64,000 nucleotides of DNA from Ooceraea biroi (GCF_003672135.1 NC_039512.1:900874-964873); one strand, 5' to 3'. Positions 1 through 14,100 are shown, numbered from the stretch's first letter. Numbers and translations: made by a program. The notes: generated by a model from the sequence alone, not told the origin.

Positions 1-2001
1 TATGACCGGATATATTATCAGCGACACGGCAGATATTGTTATTCTATAACAGATATCCACTGTACAATAAACGTATGTAACATTTATTGCATGAATACAC
101 AACGTTACACGTTGCGTTATTGATTCGCGGAGTGCTCCGGTCACTCCCAATTTTAATTTTAACGCCAGGTTCTTTCGAATGCGGGGATTTGTCTGTTAAC
201 CGAAATGTGGAATTACCAAAGCGGCGCATTTATCAACACATTTCTCGTAATTATTACAGGACGCTGCCATTTTGCATAGTGTAATATTTTTGCGCAAAAT
301 ATTATTCGCACGTTATTATTTCTCCTGCATCCTGCCTTTTATACTGCCTTCCGTTATCATTAATGCCATGTAACACTCGCAAGCGGGCGCGGAGCTCCGC
401 AAAAATGCGGAAAGTAATCTGGCTTAAGTTTCCATTTGCAGCGACATAAAATTCGCGGGTATGCTAAAGAGGTTTACCAGATGGATTATTTGTGCGAAAT
501 AAATTTCGCGCTTGGAGCTTGGCGCGCATGGAATCAGCACTTTCGTTAGCCGCGAAGGATGGCTTTTGAAAGGACTGTTCGAGGTATTAAGGCTCAAGCA
601 CGAAATTGAAAACGTACGCTCTGTAGAGGGGGAAGGCGGGCCGGGATGGCGTAGCGAACGAAGCGAGGGGGTGGGCCAACCCCCCCCGTGCAAACGGACG
701 GCCAAACCAATTCCACACCCCAACTCGGCGTCAGTCACTGTTTCCAATCCCATTAGCGACATGGTGATTCGTGAATGGGTGCGAAAATGCGAGGCTTTTA
801 ATCAACGAGACTCATTATCATCAAGCGTTCCGCGATTTTCACCGCGTCGTCCTTGCGAGTTAATGAACAAAATCGATTTGGATGACACTCGCGCACGGCA
901 GTTTGCGTCCTAAGATTAGCAACGCGGAGGAGCAACGCAATCTGCATTCTCCCACGTACGGAGCCAGCCTGTTGAAGACGACGGTTTCTAATGCGTGTCT
1001 ATTAATTGGGGTGGGCAGTTAGAGGGTTTTATGTAAGAACTTTCCAAGTACCGTTTAATTTAATGGCACTTGGAGACTTGGTGCATAAAGCTTTTCATTT
1101 ATAACGCCGCTTGCATTCGTGCGCTCTGAGAGTCGAGTCTGGTCTTCACACTAAGCCACCGTCCGACAATCCGGAACGTGCCATTAGCCGAACATTTGCG
1201 TAACACTCGCGTGCACGTCCATCAGAGACGATTTGCGATCTGTTCGATATAATGGTGCTGCGTCCTGCGTGTGTTTCGCGTGTTTCAGTCTTTTTGCAGA
1301 ATAAACGAGCCGACATCTGCATTCTGTTTACGCATCCCACGGCGATTCTCGATTCGCTTTTATGCCCCTCCGAAGAAACCTTCATGCCCGCAATTGCTCG
1401 AACGATTCGCATCGCTCCCATGGGCGTCGTGGTCGGCAAAAAATACATCGTTTTGCGGACGCCGCAACCCCGCCTGGACATTTCGATACGCGCCACAAGC
1501 ACGAATTCGTCCAGACAGCGAAAACATCCGCCTCGCTTCGGCAGGGCGGCAGGGCGAGAAGAACGAAAGAGACTCGGCGATAATAAAAGAAAAGCGAGCA
1601 GATGGCAGACGTTGGCGCCGCGCTAAAGTGACGTTATTGTGATACAAATTGAGATATAGAGTGCCGGAGGTTCGGGAGGCGGTGACGAAGAAGGTTGAAG
1701 GATCAGCCGAAGCTGTTAGTCTTGATTATCGCGGACAGTCGTACCGGAACCCTCGCGATGTCGGCGCGTATCCGAGGGAAGATGCATGGTGCCCTTCCCA
1801 GTGCGTAGTCACGGTGTCCTCCGTGTACTCATTGGGGAACTATTAATTCGTACAAATGCCATCCTTTATTAGACAAGGACTCATTAGCTCCAGAAAATAA
1901 CGTTTAACACACCGTTATACGCGTGCGCGAGGACTAGTCTCCATTTGAAAGTGTAATTTTTCTCCTGCTACGCACACAATGATAAGAACGTAGAACGTCG
2001 A

Positions 2002-2020
2002 ATATATATATATATATATA
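2002..2020. repeat. (AT)n microsatellite
   Basis: About nine and a half uninterrupted AT units. A second AT-rich, partly palindromic stretch made of TATATAC/GTATATG units follows at about 2167-2206. Confidence 0.9.
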
Positions 2021-4542
2021 GTAATACGATTAATCTCGTAAATATTATATTATTGACGGATATCAATATTAAATCTCTTTGGAAGAAATAGTTGCGTACT
2101 CTTTTCGTTTACCATCGTTCTACGAAGCGGTATCCGTTATATAGCTCAATCAGCTAAGCTTGTGTAGATATATATACATATATATTGTATGTATATGTAT
2201 ATACATTGCGATCAAAGTGGGCACGTTTTATCGAGGTGCCTGAATCGAATGTACCGTAAAGCTACAGGGCTACTCGGCAGTTTAGCGACGCCGACACAGT
2301 ACCCATCCTCATCACTCTCCGCGACCATCTTCCCTGGCACTTCGGCAAGAGCTTTATTGAAGTCCAGTCAATCTCTGTCGTCCGTAGTTTCCGATCTGAA
2401 GCGCGCCGTCCAGCCTTTGAACCGGCTCACGGGCAGAGGGTGGCGAGGGTGGACGATCGGCTTTATATATAAACTTGAGAGACAAATGGCGCGAGGTCGT
2501 ACTATGGCGGCAAAGGCGCAAGTGCTAGGAGCAGGTGTAGCACCGGGTATATACTGTCGGTGAATGGGCCGTCGGTAATTAAAATGTCTCCCTTAGGAAA
2601 CTCGGTGCCGCAATGGCTCGGACTGCAACCAACTCTTTCTTCTGGATATTTATTTGCTCACGTACGACTAACCCTTGCGAAGCATAGTAAATCGATCATT
2701 ATCGCCGAAAAGTTACAATTTTCTATTATTGCTCATTAAAGATTATTATAAATTCTCGGAATTAATGGAATTCTTTAATACGTCGCCTTATACTCACGAT
2801 GTATTCGTGCTTGTAATAAACAAAACGTCTCTCTTGTTAGTAAAATTGTCCGTTTTTCCTTTTTCTAATTTTATAAAAAAGAGTTCAGGATAAGTGACCG
2901 TAGTTTTACTTTCGCTCGATCCAGTACATGTTTCGAAAAGAGATCATTCTTGTAAATAGCAATCCGTGCATTTTCCAACGAGAAATCTTGAGCGAATCTT
3001 CTGACACTTCCAGTCTCGGCATGTCCCGATAGGCGGTAATGCTCGCTTACGCTTTTCCGACACTTTTTCCTCCCCGTTCTTTCTCGTTAGTAGTTTCTCC
3101 AGGTGGAGAAAGCCGCCGGGCATGCGATTTCGAGCGACATCGGCGACGCGCGACGATACCTAAAAGTGCCAAAAACTTTCGGCGAAGAAGTTTCTCTAAA
3201 AGTCACGCGGAGATCGCGTATTATCTCCTTCAGCCTTTTACTCCTTTTTCTTTGAACTTTCTCTGACACATCGTGCCGATGACACGCGAGATTGGGCGGA
3301 GTAATTCCGCTCGAGCGGTCTAAGGTTCGGCGACGCTTCCCATCGTTAAAAACTACGAAAGATAGGTCGCTGGCGGACAGTATGAGCGAAAGAATTTTGC
3401 CGACCTCCATCATTCCTCGCTGTTGGCGACGCAGAAGCCGACGTTGCCGAGGAAAACGGAGAGTGGATCCTTAGTCTCTTGGGATTATGGACCTTCGTCG
3501 ATGGTACTGGACCGAGTTGGAACATCGGCGAAAGACTGGGATCAAAAGCAGAGTGTATCCTCGACGGAAGAACTCCGGGGAAATCGATCGCTCGAGTTTC
3601 GATAGTTAATTAAACTTGGAGTTATTAAATCCGCAAGAAGTGTACGATGCTGTTTGTGTCGGCCGCGGATACATGTACGTCCATCACGAAATTATTTCCC
3701 ATTTACCGTGTCACTGCCGCGACTACACCGCACGCCGCATATACAATCAGTTTTATCAAATATTGACGACTGCTACGTAAATAGCAAACATATAATTACG
3801 AGTTGGATCAGTTGTAAAGCAGGGCGCGGTAATCGAGGGATAACGTGATATAATATTTAACGATTAATATTATTTGGACGGGGATAATTATATGCGAGAC
3901 ACAGACTTTTTATCCGAAAATTTTATCCGAAAATGCTTTTCTGTCTCGTTACCAAGTTCTCTTTCTTTCTCCCGTTTTCCCGTCGAACACCACCCGTAAT
4001 GGGGGCGGTTGTAAAGGAAAACATCACGCAGCGACGGGGCGATTTTATTTGTAGCCAAGGTTGTGGCGCTTTATGTAGCAGGTCCTATTGCGAAAGATTC
4101 ATCGAGACAGTCCGTGCACCTGCGTACCTCCGAGCTCCTCTTCCAGACGCGCGTTTGACGGAGGAGGATTTACGATCTTGCGCCCTGGGCCAGATTAGGC
4201 TGGCGCACAGCGCGGATTTTTCGAGAGCGATTCGACGGATGGGAGTTGTTAAAGGAGACGCTTTTAAAAACGCCCCCTACGTGCCATCTCCCCGTGCCTC
4301 CTGCTCATCATCCAGTTCGGAACGAGTAGCGACGAGGGAGGCACAATCTGCCTGCCGTAAAACAGCGACGCCGAGGGCTCTGCGTCGAACGCGTCGACGA
4401 AGTTATAGTTTTATCTGGTACAACGGTGAGCGCGCGATGCGCCATGGAAAAAGAGCGCGACGATGAGAGAAGAAGGAGAAGTATAAAAACGTAGGGCCAT
4501 GAAGTTCGCGGGGTGCAAAACGAAGAAATATAGGAAGAGAAC

Positions 4543-4561
4543 GAGAGAGAGAGAGAGAGAG
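4543..4561. repeat. (GA)n microsatellite
   Basis: About nine uninterrupted GA units, within a purine-rich stretch that continues to about 4587. Confidence 0.9.
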
Positions 4562-5071
4562 GAACGAGGGAGGAAAAAAAGAGGAAGGTATTTTTGCCCC
4601 TTTATGATTGTAGCGAATCTCTCGCGTACTTTACATCGCCTCGTAAACTTCTCTCTTTGCGCTGCTCTCGTGGTCCTTAATAATAGATTTCCACGTGTAC
4701 CAGCATCGGATATGAACGACGTCCGGGGGCAGCAACGGGGCGGGGGAAGCGGAGAACGGGAACGTGACGCGCGAGGGTTATTCCTACGCATCGATGGCTG
4801 CGCTCGAGCTGGCGGAACATCGTGGCAATCGAGACCTCCGCTCCTTCGCGGACACGGCAGTTGCTTGAAGAATTTATTTAGCGTCCGCCATATAACGCGT
4901 CTGATCGTATGAGATCCGAAAGTGACGACGAGCTATGTCAGTATCGGTGATATGTTGGTGAAACGAAAGTAAGCCAACACTTTTAAAGTGACGGTGCAGC
5001 GTGTTATCGTCATCCATCGGTAAAACACGTCATAAACGCTCGCTGTAGAGGCACAGCCTCTTCTTTTCGCC

Positions 5072-5112
5072 TGCACGCGTGCACGCGTGAACGCGCGCGC
5101 GTGTGCGCACGC
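5072..5112. repeat. alternating purine-pyrimidine (Z-DNA-prone) tract
   Basis: The bases alternate strictly purine and pyrimidine over 5072-5089 and again over 5091-5112, mostly as CG, CA and TG steps, with a single break at 5089-5091. The first half consists of repeated CACGCGTG palindromes. Such tracts are known to adopt left-handed DNA under negative supercoiling; whether this one does so in the cell is inference. Confidence 0.7.
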
Positions 5113-7130
5113 CCACTTGGGAGCGCACAGCAGCCGGGATAAACCGCTGACTCAAGCTGTTTGACTTGCACATTTCTAGCGTCGCTCTCTCGCCGCCACC
5201 CTCGGACGCCGTTGGGGGATATAAACGGGGCGCTTTAGAGCTCCCTTGAAATTGGACTGCGGGAAATGAATGCGCGTTCCCTCTCCATCCCTTTTTCTTC
5301 GGCGCTCGTTTTACGTAGCCCCGCGCGCCTCTTTGCCAATCCTATCTTTCTCTCATCGTCTTTTAAAGTCGGCTTGACATTAGCCTTGGATAGCAAGACA
5401 TTTTCCAATGTGTTTGACGGCCTTCGCGCCTCGCCGTGTCGCTCGACAAGGCCGTGAAAACTGGACGACAGTACGATCACGACACCGTGGAGCGGGAACC
5501 CCTCAGTGTGACAATATTGACAGGACTACCACGAATTTGCATATGTACGGCGTCAAATTACACAAAGTTACGTGACACATTTTGAAGTCTGCGGTAATGG
5601 TCCTGCTATTTCTATTTACCGCGCGATAATTAGAACTGTTGTAGAAAAGGAGCGACACCGTCAATTTATAATTATTAACATTCAAACATATAGGTGCTCG
5701 TATATAATTCTCGTGAACAATATCGTGGGACAAGTTATATCTATCGTTCTTGTAGACAATCTCGTCCGGTAACGAAGCCCTTTCTTACGTAACCACTGAC
5801 AAAAGTTCGCGCTTCGTGGACGTCTCTATCACAGTTCATTCAGATAGACACATTCAGAAGAAACGGACGTTTACTCGCGATCGGTGGCGTTCTACGACGG
5901 TAGAACAATGCGTTGCGATATCATCGACGAAGCCCCTTCATTTTGTCGCGCGACACGAGAATTCCGGGACAATGCGCGCCCGAAAATTTCCAGCATGGGA
6001 ATCTCTCGTTCGAAAGAGCGGGCGGAACGGAACGTCGAGCGGTGGCGCAATGCTGGACGGTGCGGTGGAGAAGTAATGGGACAGGGGAAGTGCCATTGTA
6101 CGCGCATAAATACGATTCCGGGATTAAAAAAGTGGAGAGCGAGAACCCCTCCGAGGGGACAGCGAAGCGGGGCGCGATCTCTTTCCTCGGTGACGCGCCC
6201 GTGGCGCAACCGCAATACCCGTAAAGAAGATCCGACTGGCGTGCTGCTGCGTGCGGATGCTGAGCCGCCGGAGCGTGAAGAGAAAGCAGCTAGCTATCTC
6301 CTCCACCTTCCACCCTCGCTTCCTCGTTCGACTATGCCCGGTAAACCCTTCCGTTACACCCGCCTGTCGCTGCTTTTTTCGGGCGTCGCTGCCGTCGCGT
6401 CTTGTATTTGTTTTACGTTTTCCCGGATGTTACATACCCGCGAACTCGACTCAGCCGACATCACCTGTGATGCCGGTCTCGACGCTTCGCAACGACATCA
6501 TGAGTAATACAAACGCATTACAGCCTCCTCCTACGAAAATGCTAAAAATGAAAAAGATTTACGAGTCTGCCTTATAAATGAGTTGATGAGACTGACTTTA
6601 GCAGTAAATGCTTCAATAATATCCGCTGTTCAATTAGCGCAAACGACGTCGCAAATATCGCATGATGTCGCAAAGCGATGAATGTCAACGCACGGCGAAA
6701 GAAATTACTGCACGCTATTTATATGCACGGCACTCTAAATTCGTCGCTAATGCTGATGACTAATCATTATCCATCAACAACCCGTCTATTCGCTTATCAA
6801 AAACCATCTATCTTGCGGTATTTCCTCGTTGGATATAATGCCATACTCGTACGATGACATATAGCTTGTAAATAGTCGGGGCCGTAAAAGTGTCGACTTG
6901 GTTCGAGCGTAATAAAATCGAGCGTAGTACGTACCTGTTCACGGCGACCGCGATTTTTACGGTCGACGATCGATCGATGCGGCCCGGCTCGGATTAGATG
7001 GATTAGTGAATGACGTTAGGCAATAACGGTAATGGAAGGCGGCAGCGTTTAACCGTAGGCTATCGGTGGACGAACCGGAAGTTATCCGGCCCATTGGCCG
7101 CGGAATAGGTGCGAGAGAGATGCAGGGATT

Positions 7131-7180
7131 GAGAGAGAAGAGAATAGAGAGACAGAGAGACAGAGAGAGAGAGAGAGAAG
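7131..7180. repeat. imperfect (GA)n / (CAGA)n run
   Basis: The run is almost purely purine on the + strand. GA units are interrupted by CAGA units at 7151-7162, and the longest pure GA stretch is about 7162-7178. Confidence 0.85.
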
Positions 7181-7394
7181 TGCTATAGATCGGAGTATGG
7201 TAATTGCGCCTCATGCCGGACCAATCGCAGAGTCCCGAATAGATTGTGGCGCAAAAGTCCTCGGATGTGTGAGTGTGTGGACGCGCGGACGATCACGATC
7301 GATCGATCACAAAGCGTCGAGTCGAAGGAGACAAAGCGCGTTGCCAGTGTTAAAGTGTCGGATGTCTGGTAATACCAATTCACTGTCGGTTTTA

Positions 7395-7875
7395 GATACT
7401 TCCCAGTGTGCGACGTGGCAGATATTGAAAGAGGAAGCACGTAGTATCCCGCGAAATTGGACAGTATTGACAAGTATCCTGAAGGGATAGCAAACGTACT
7501 ACACGTATACCTCCACAGAGTTTCCGGAGGAAACTTGCGTCTTCCCGCAAGTGCACGTTCAATTCTTTAAATCGACGCAGCAGTCGCATGATTACCTCAT
7601 TAAAATTCTTGATATTCGGAATCATATTTACATTTTCAGGTAAACAGTTTATGCATTTTTGCGCCAGATGCTTTAAAATCCTTTCCATTTTTTCCAAGAT
7701 ATGGTTCAGTGTTTGCTGATACACCAGCTAGCTCATTGAATTTTCGGATCAGTTTACGATGATTTCTTTCAATTCGACGCATTCGTAATGCCAAGGGTAA
7801 GGCAAGGTGGTGTAACGATCCTATAATGTTAGCGAAAATGGTGTGGGATCGTAATACACATTCGAGCGTTCGCAA
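7395..7875 (-). pseudogene. frameshifted fragment of an unrecognised helical protein
   Basis: On the - strand, two open frames in different registers meet at about 7725. The upstream frame (7875 to about 7726) reads like an ordinary helical protein, with segments such as ALRMRRIERNHRKLIRKFNE. The downstream frame (7724 to about 7500) continues in the same style, with ILEKMERILKHLAQKC and later FNEVIMRLLRRFKEL. A single-base insertion or loss near 7725 would join them. An in-frame stop lies just upstream of 7875, and the last 30 or so residues before the final stop at about 7392 look less protein-like. Leucine and isoleucine spacing suggests amphipathic helices or a coiled coil. I do not recognise the family. 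A decayed gene copy is my preferred reading; an exon with a sequencing error is the alternative. No splice sites were found that would make it a live exon. Confidence 0.4.
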
Positions 7876-8029
7876 TCACGGGTCGTAATCCCTATTCTTA
7901 TCGGCGGCATCAATCTGACAATATTGATTCGAGTATGCAGTCGGGCCTTCCGGCTGCCCATTTCGACCTATTGGCAAGTGCTCCGGAGCACATTATGTTC
8001 CCGATTTATTGGGAAAGCTTGCGAATTGG

Positions 8030-8130
8030 TGAGAGACGGAGAGAAAGAAGGAGAGGAAGAAGGAGAGAAAGAAGGAGAGAAAGAGAAAGAGAGAAACGCG
8101 AGAAGAAGGGAAAGAGATGGGCAGGAGAGA
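8030..8130. repeat. polypurine (GAGA/GGAGAA) tract
   Basis: About 100 bases are almost entirely A and G on the + strand, built from degenerate GGAGAAAGAA-like units. Long polypurine-polypyrimidine tracts can form triplex DNA and, in insects, can bind GAGA-type factors. Neither role can be shown from sequence alone. Confidence 0.8.
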
Positions 8131-11100
8131 ACTAGACGCGACGCTAGCGCGAGACGGAAAAAGTCGTCGCCGAGGTGGAATGAAAGGAAAGGAAAGAGAG
8201 GAGGGCGAACGAGAGGGTCCGTCGTATACGAGGACTCGGGCGGCTACAAACACTCGTGCGTGGTTCTCCTCTTGGGGAAAAGCTCCCGGCTACGACTCAT
8301 TCCCGTAAAGAGGCTAAGGGAGCACACGGGGGACGAAGGAGAGGGAGGAGGAACGAGGAGTGCGCGGAGACGACGGAGAGCCTAGGAACGTATAAAATGA
8401 AGACCAGGTCTGAAATGATAAAACTGAGGATATTTCTAGCTTACGCCGGTATAAAGGGAGGTCTTCGTGAGATGGAATGTCCCCGGCTGGATGGCAGGGA
8501 GGTTAGATCGAGTCTCTTTCATATATGGACAATATCACCAAAATATGGTCAGTTTTAAGAACCATCGCGCTTCCCGCGGGATCCTCCGTCTTCTCCGTCG
8601 TAGTGATTTCCGCGCCGCATTTATATCTACGATCTCTCTTTCTCTTTTCCTTCCGTCACGTGAGGGACAGCTATCGCGACGGCTCTTTGCACACCCGTTG
8701 AACTTTCGGAATTTTATTTTTCGCAAGGGCGGGGCAGCGGGCCGGGGAGAGAGAGCCACTCGCCTTTAATAAAGTTACATGCATTCGTTCCACCTCTATG
8801 AATACGTAAACGGCTGGGCGCTTATACCCCGATAGAAGTATCCTCTTTAAAAGCGATTCCTTTCGGGATCGCATTTGCAGCAGCGCGCATGGATGCCAAG
8901 TGGAACGCGACGTGGGCATGCCTCAAATCCCCGGGATGTGCTTGGGTATCGCGGAAGGAGATGGAGAATTATGAATAAGACGCGGCGTTTATCTCGGGAC
9001 GAAGTACGATAAAAGTATCCGGTATGCGGATATATCGTCGGAATTGCCTCCGTCTACCCGAATACCCGGGCACGAGCTATAAGCGGGCGTATCTTTTGAT
9101 TCGGTTGGACGATGGTTCGTGCCGCTTTTCCTGTCGTCCGAGCAGAACCGCGACTTTGCGATCCACGAAGGTCCGCTCGTCTGCGTATCGAGAACGAGGA
9201 ATTAAGATTACCCGGTGCAACAATTTTGCATAACGCCTCCACGTTGCGCTATTGGCGGAGCAAACTGCAATTTTGGGCGTCGAGAGGAGCACGCGGATGG
9301 ATCTCGCGAATTCCAGGCTGTCGCGCTACTAACACCCGTCCTCGCGCATTAATGCGAAATGAGATTACTTAGGTACGTGAGAGTCGTCTTTCGAGCTCTC
9401 CAGCACTGTTAACTTAAATTGACTATCGTTCTCGAAATAATGGTGGTGTCTTTGTCGCCTTTGCGCCGGGCTCCCGTTCCCTTGTTCCCGCTCCTCGCCC
9501 TTCCAGGTCGTTGGTGCTCATTTTCGTCCCCTCGTTGCCGCCACCTCGCGTCCCCACGTTCTCCTTCTTTGAACGAGCGGGGAACTTTGCGTCGTGAAAT
9601 TGTATTCCGTCTCCAAATTAACAATTACATTGTTTTAAAAAGCTGTGCGCCGGCTTAAGGGCTCTTCCTTCTGCAGTCGTAACATTGTATAGTGAAGAGC
9701 GGACGGGCGGAGACAGAAGCGAAAGCGACGCCAACATCCCGACGTTCTCTCGAGGAAGGGGAAGGGGGGGAGTGGAGAGAGAGGGACATCCCGTTAAAAA
9801 ACTCTTTCAATTATTTGCCGCACTAACGCACCCGGCAAACTTTTAGTTTTTAATCTGGCGGCCACGACGCGGCTACCGGGAAAATGAAAAAGGGAAAGGC
9901 TAGATAGGCCGCGTGTCTCTGCTCGAGCCTCCGCTGGTGGCGAACGGTCGTATCCGGGGGTCAAAGAAAATTCCTGGACCTTAAATTGCTTTCGAGACTT
10001 TGTACCCTCGTACCCGATTCGTCGTCCGTCGCCGATGGAAATGCTGATATCTGCATCGAGATGTAGCCATGCGCGTACATTCGCCTTCCCCGCGCTCCTC
10101 CCCGTCACACCCTCGTAATCGTGCAGTTGATATTTTTCTCGCGTTGCGTTCACCATCCGTTTCTCGACGGGCACATCATTCGTACGCGGTCGTACTGACG
10201 GAATCGCCCGGAATACGCCCTTGCCCTCGTGCGAATGAGCCGTTTCTCGCCGGGCAATTTCCGCGGAACGGTTTGCGCACACGCAGCTGTTGGTAGACAT
10301 TATCGTTTGGGGGCCCCCTTTCTCGCGATCTCGCGCAAATCAAATGGCGGCGGCTCTGGCGCGGACGTTCGGCTTTTTCTTTGATGCCCTTTCGAGCCTT
10401 CGCCATGTTGGGGAGAAGGCAGTCGAGTGAGAGCCTGTAGCTATCCCTTGGCAGGGGTTGCCGAGGCGATCGCAGCGCAAGGGGTGTACGGGACGAAGCT
10501 ATGCGATGCCTCGACGCCTCGTACCTTCGGTCCACACAAAGGTCTCTCTCTCGCGTTATTGGCAGACCGCTTTACCACGTCACCCTCCGCACTCTTCCTC
10601 TTCCTACACCGTTCCGGACGTGTTACGTCGAATATTCCACCGTATCGCCAGATCGCAAGATTTTCTTTCGCCCTCCTCCGATAGACGAAGGAAAGATCCG
10701 TCACGTTGCTCGTGAAAGCTGATATCTTCTGTGTAACCTCTGCGAAGTCGAGGCTATTCCGACGTCGCTAGAATTTTGATGGTACGCGGAAAAATCAATC
10801 GCTGTGACTTGGAGTTTTTGGGGAAAATAAAACCTCACGAGAGAGAAGCGCACGGTAGATATATTCGTCGGCAATTCACATGAGGCGTTATCTCTGGATA
10901 TGTATTTTGGACATACATGTATATACATTTGGGGTGTATATATATAGGTATGTCGAGGGTACGGCACGTTTATACTGATTTCCGTTGGCCACATGAGAGT
11001 ATGGTAAGGTAACCCACATGGCATTTCCACACGGGTTCCCTCCTGCTAAAATAATACTCGCCAAACGGACTGCGAAAAATATCTTCAAAATAGCGCATGG

Positions 11101-14100
11101 GACGAGCATCGCGAATGAAATCCCTTTATTTATCCATGAACGAAAATCAACACGTGGGCAAAGTCGAAAACGTACTCGCACACACACGCGAAACACGCGT
11201 GCGGGTAAAAACGTCTCTAGCCAGCTTTGACCGCGTGTGTACGCTCGTGCAAAGCACCGCAATTTGCGCGATTACGTTTTCGGTTCTCCTGTCGCGCGGG
11301 TCACACGAGTTTCTGCCCGCATCCGGCATGATGGAATATTACTGTGCAAAACGGCTGAAACTCCGCCACATAAATCAGCCGGACCCAAGGTGATTTATTT
11401 ATTTGTTAAGAGGAATAGAACTGCCACTGTCGACGGCTCGTATGAAGCGGGCTTGCGCATATTGCATACGTAAACCTGGAAATTGCTTCGGGAAGAACGC
11501 GTGCTACAAAATATACGTGAATGTACATGGAATGAAACATTTAAACGAAAACCGACTCTTACCGATGACATTAAATGTTTTTTTCGCGGAGTTCTTTTGT
11601 CGTAAATAGAGTAAAATAAATAGACATGAAATATATCACGAGAACAGTAAACACCTTGCTGTTTGAAGTTTGCGGAGCAGCAGGCTTGATAAACTTACAT
11701 GCTTTCGTCTGCGTGCTCTCGCAGATAATAATTACAAGTTATTATTCTCTTTTAACAAGTTTATATTAGTTTACATTACTCGCTCATACAGAAATTCGCT
11801 CATTCGCGTGACTTGAAGCACGGCGCGCCGTGTAGAATACAGGATTTCTTGCTTGTTACATAAGCTCGTGTTCACGCCCGATGACACGCGCACGTATCTC
11901 ACCGAGTTCGATGGCTTTGGCCTTTGTGCTCGGCCAGGGTAAAAGAAATAGGAGGTCGGTCGTAAAAAAAAACCACTGCGCCGAAAGAATTAGCTAATTG
12001 ACGAAACCTCTCAGAGAGAAAGAAGTCGGGACAGACGAAAGCTTTTTCAAGGAAGACAAAGAAGTAGAGAACCAAACTTTCTGTTCTATTGTCCGTCTCG
12101 AACAATTTGATCCGCTTCCAGTATAGGTTGACTTTGTGAAACCCAAAGCAGAGCTTCGCGATTACTTACTCGAACAGAATTCCATCGCGGATATCTGATA
12201 TATTTAAAACTTTTTGTCTCTCGTTTAAAAAAACGAGATATAGCGCTTTTTACATAGCCGTTGCGGCAATCAAATGTTCCATTTGGCGGTACGTATTTCT
12301 AGTTCGTCGCTCGTGCGTTGAGCAATTTCTCATCTCCGACTTTTACGAACGATTACTGCACTCGCTACGCTTCTTGCCCTTCATAATCGCAAGTGATTAA
12401 ATGCTCGCGACGTGACTAATGCACGAAGTAAAACGCTGCGTACCTACTAAATGCTTGTGCTAAATTGCCAGATTTTCGACGCGTAAGATTCGCGAAGCGG
12501 AATTGTAAGAGTTAATACACCTGTCTGTATCATACCTAGGTTCCTTATGTCTTCAGACTCTCGGTTCACAATTATTCTAAATCATTGTCGGAGTCCCTTC
12601 AAGCTTTCTGCATCTTCCTAAATGAGAAAAGATCACAGATGTTACCTTCATTTTCACGCAACATTAGTACGTGCAAAGAAAAGAAAGTAACGAAGAGAAA
12701 AACGACTATAACGAATAATAATATCCGTATTATCTATAATTTCAAATGAATAATTAAGTCTAGATACAAAACTGTACTTTTCGAATAAACTTAACTTTAA
12801 GAAATTTTTTTACTGGGATTCTTTTTTTGGAGCTGTCTTGTTATCGTGAAATACTACTTAGGCGATTTACTTTCCGTCATTTTGTTTCATTAAAACGCGG
12901 TCTTGAAGAGCTTCCTGATTCACCAGAGCGCTATTGACAACTTATCATTATCGAAACATATATACAGCTTCCAAATAGGATCCCCTTGTCAGTTATTATT
13001 ATCATTATTCTGTATGCCAGCGATGTGGGTGTCGTTGTCGGTCCAACGTCGTATCAAATCCATCATAACTCCCATATAACGAGATACTTATCGTTAGAGA
13101 TGCCTTCAAATTGTCGCTCATTGTGCTGTTCTTATCGTGCTTAGTTGCGATATATGGATGGTTCATAGAGAACTTCGCAGAGGGATCTTGAATAATTCTC
13201 AGATTCTGTCGTAATAACATACATCACCTAAATTTGTGTGATTGTCGTACATGATTAAATAGAATAATTTTCTAATTTTAGTGGATACTCTTTATAGCTA
13301 AAATGAGAAAAAAGTAAGTGTATCTTCAATTCTAGACATCTCTCTCTTTCTCAAGTGATATCTAGAAATTTATTTAAATTTCGAAAAAGAGTTAACGCGG
13401 AAAGAATCTCTTATTCTCAGCTTGAAAATGTAATTTGGAAACGACTGGTAGCTCGCCATTTCAATTGAGGAAAAATCGATGCGTGTCATCTTGCTGAAAA
13501 AGCAATGTCGTTAAAATGCAGATCGGAAATTCTGAAATTCGCGTTCTGTGCGTGTATCTCGTGCATATAGACGTGCACTTCTCGCAAACGCAGTTCTTGG
13601 TGTATGGTCACTATGGTGGCCGGGGGTACCGGACTGCCGACGCAGTTTGTGCAAGAGACACGCCTCTGAATGGCGTATAATTAAGTCACAACATCGACGT
13701 GGTCCCCCGACCGCGTGGCCCCTGGGGAAAGGACGGGCAAGAACAAACACGGCTAAATGAACGCCGCAGTTTCTCTCGTTACCGCCCGGCCTACAAGCTT
13801 GCGGGCATCTTCTATCTTCTGCGTCGTTATCAAGGACTTTGTGGACGGACGCACCCCGGTCCGTCCATTTCTGAAAACTCATCGAGGTCGCGCGAATCTG
13901 TCGATGGTTCCTTGCATGGCCATAATTTTATTTTGCGACGCGTCCGCCGGAATCTCAATGCCCGGTACACGAATGGTCGACGATGAGATCACGACCGCCC
14001 GCCGAAATACGGAAAACAAATTAGTTTAGATAAAAACTTGAGTCATAAATTTCAAAAATTCTATTTTTCCCGATTGGAAGGCCCACTATTATGATTGAAA

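Larger units (their letters stand above)
1..7391. other. non-coding stretch, no gene seen
   Basis: I see no supportable gene here. Open frames are short and overlap on both strands. The longest is 207 codons on the + strand at 5884-6507; it is rich in Arg, Ser and Pro, shows no recognisable domain, and is best explained by GC-rich sequence with few stop codons. The segment holds an AT repeat near 2002, a GA repeat near 4543, an alternating purine-pyrimidine tract near 5072 and a GA-rich run at 7131-7180. At 667-687 a run of G faces a run of C across a short spacer and could fold as a small hairpin. The CpG-rich composition fits an insect intron or intergenic region. Confidence 0.6.

Noticed and set aside
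2140..2165. TAGCTCAATCAGCTA resembling a tRNA A box
   Set aside because: No B box or cloverleaf-forming arms follow within tRNA distance.
2463..2472. TATATATAAA resembling a TATA box
   Set aside because: No initiator, first exon or coding sequence follows; AT-rich words are common in the window.
5884..6507. 207-codon + strand open frame
   Set aside because: Arg/Ser/Pro-rich with overlapping frames open on the other strand, and no recognisable motif.
7625..7645. CATTTTCAG|GTAAAC, possible + strand ratchet site
   Set aside because: Weak pyrimidine tract and poor 5' splice site. It is antisense to the protein remnant, whose codons explain the sequence.
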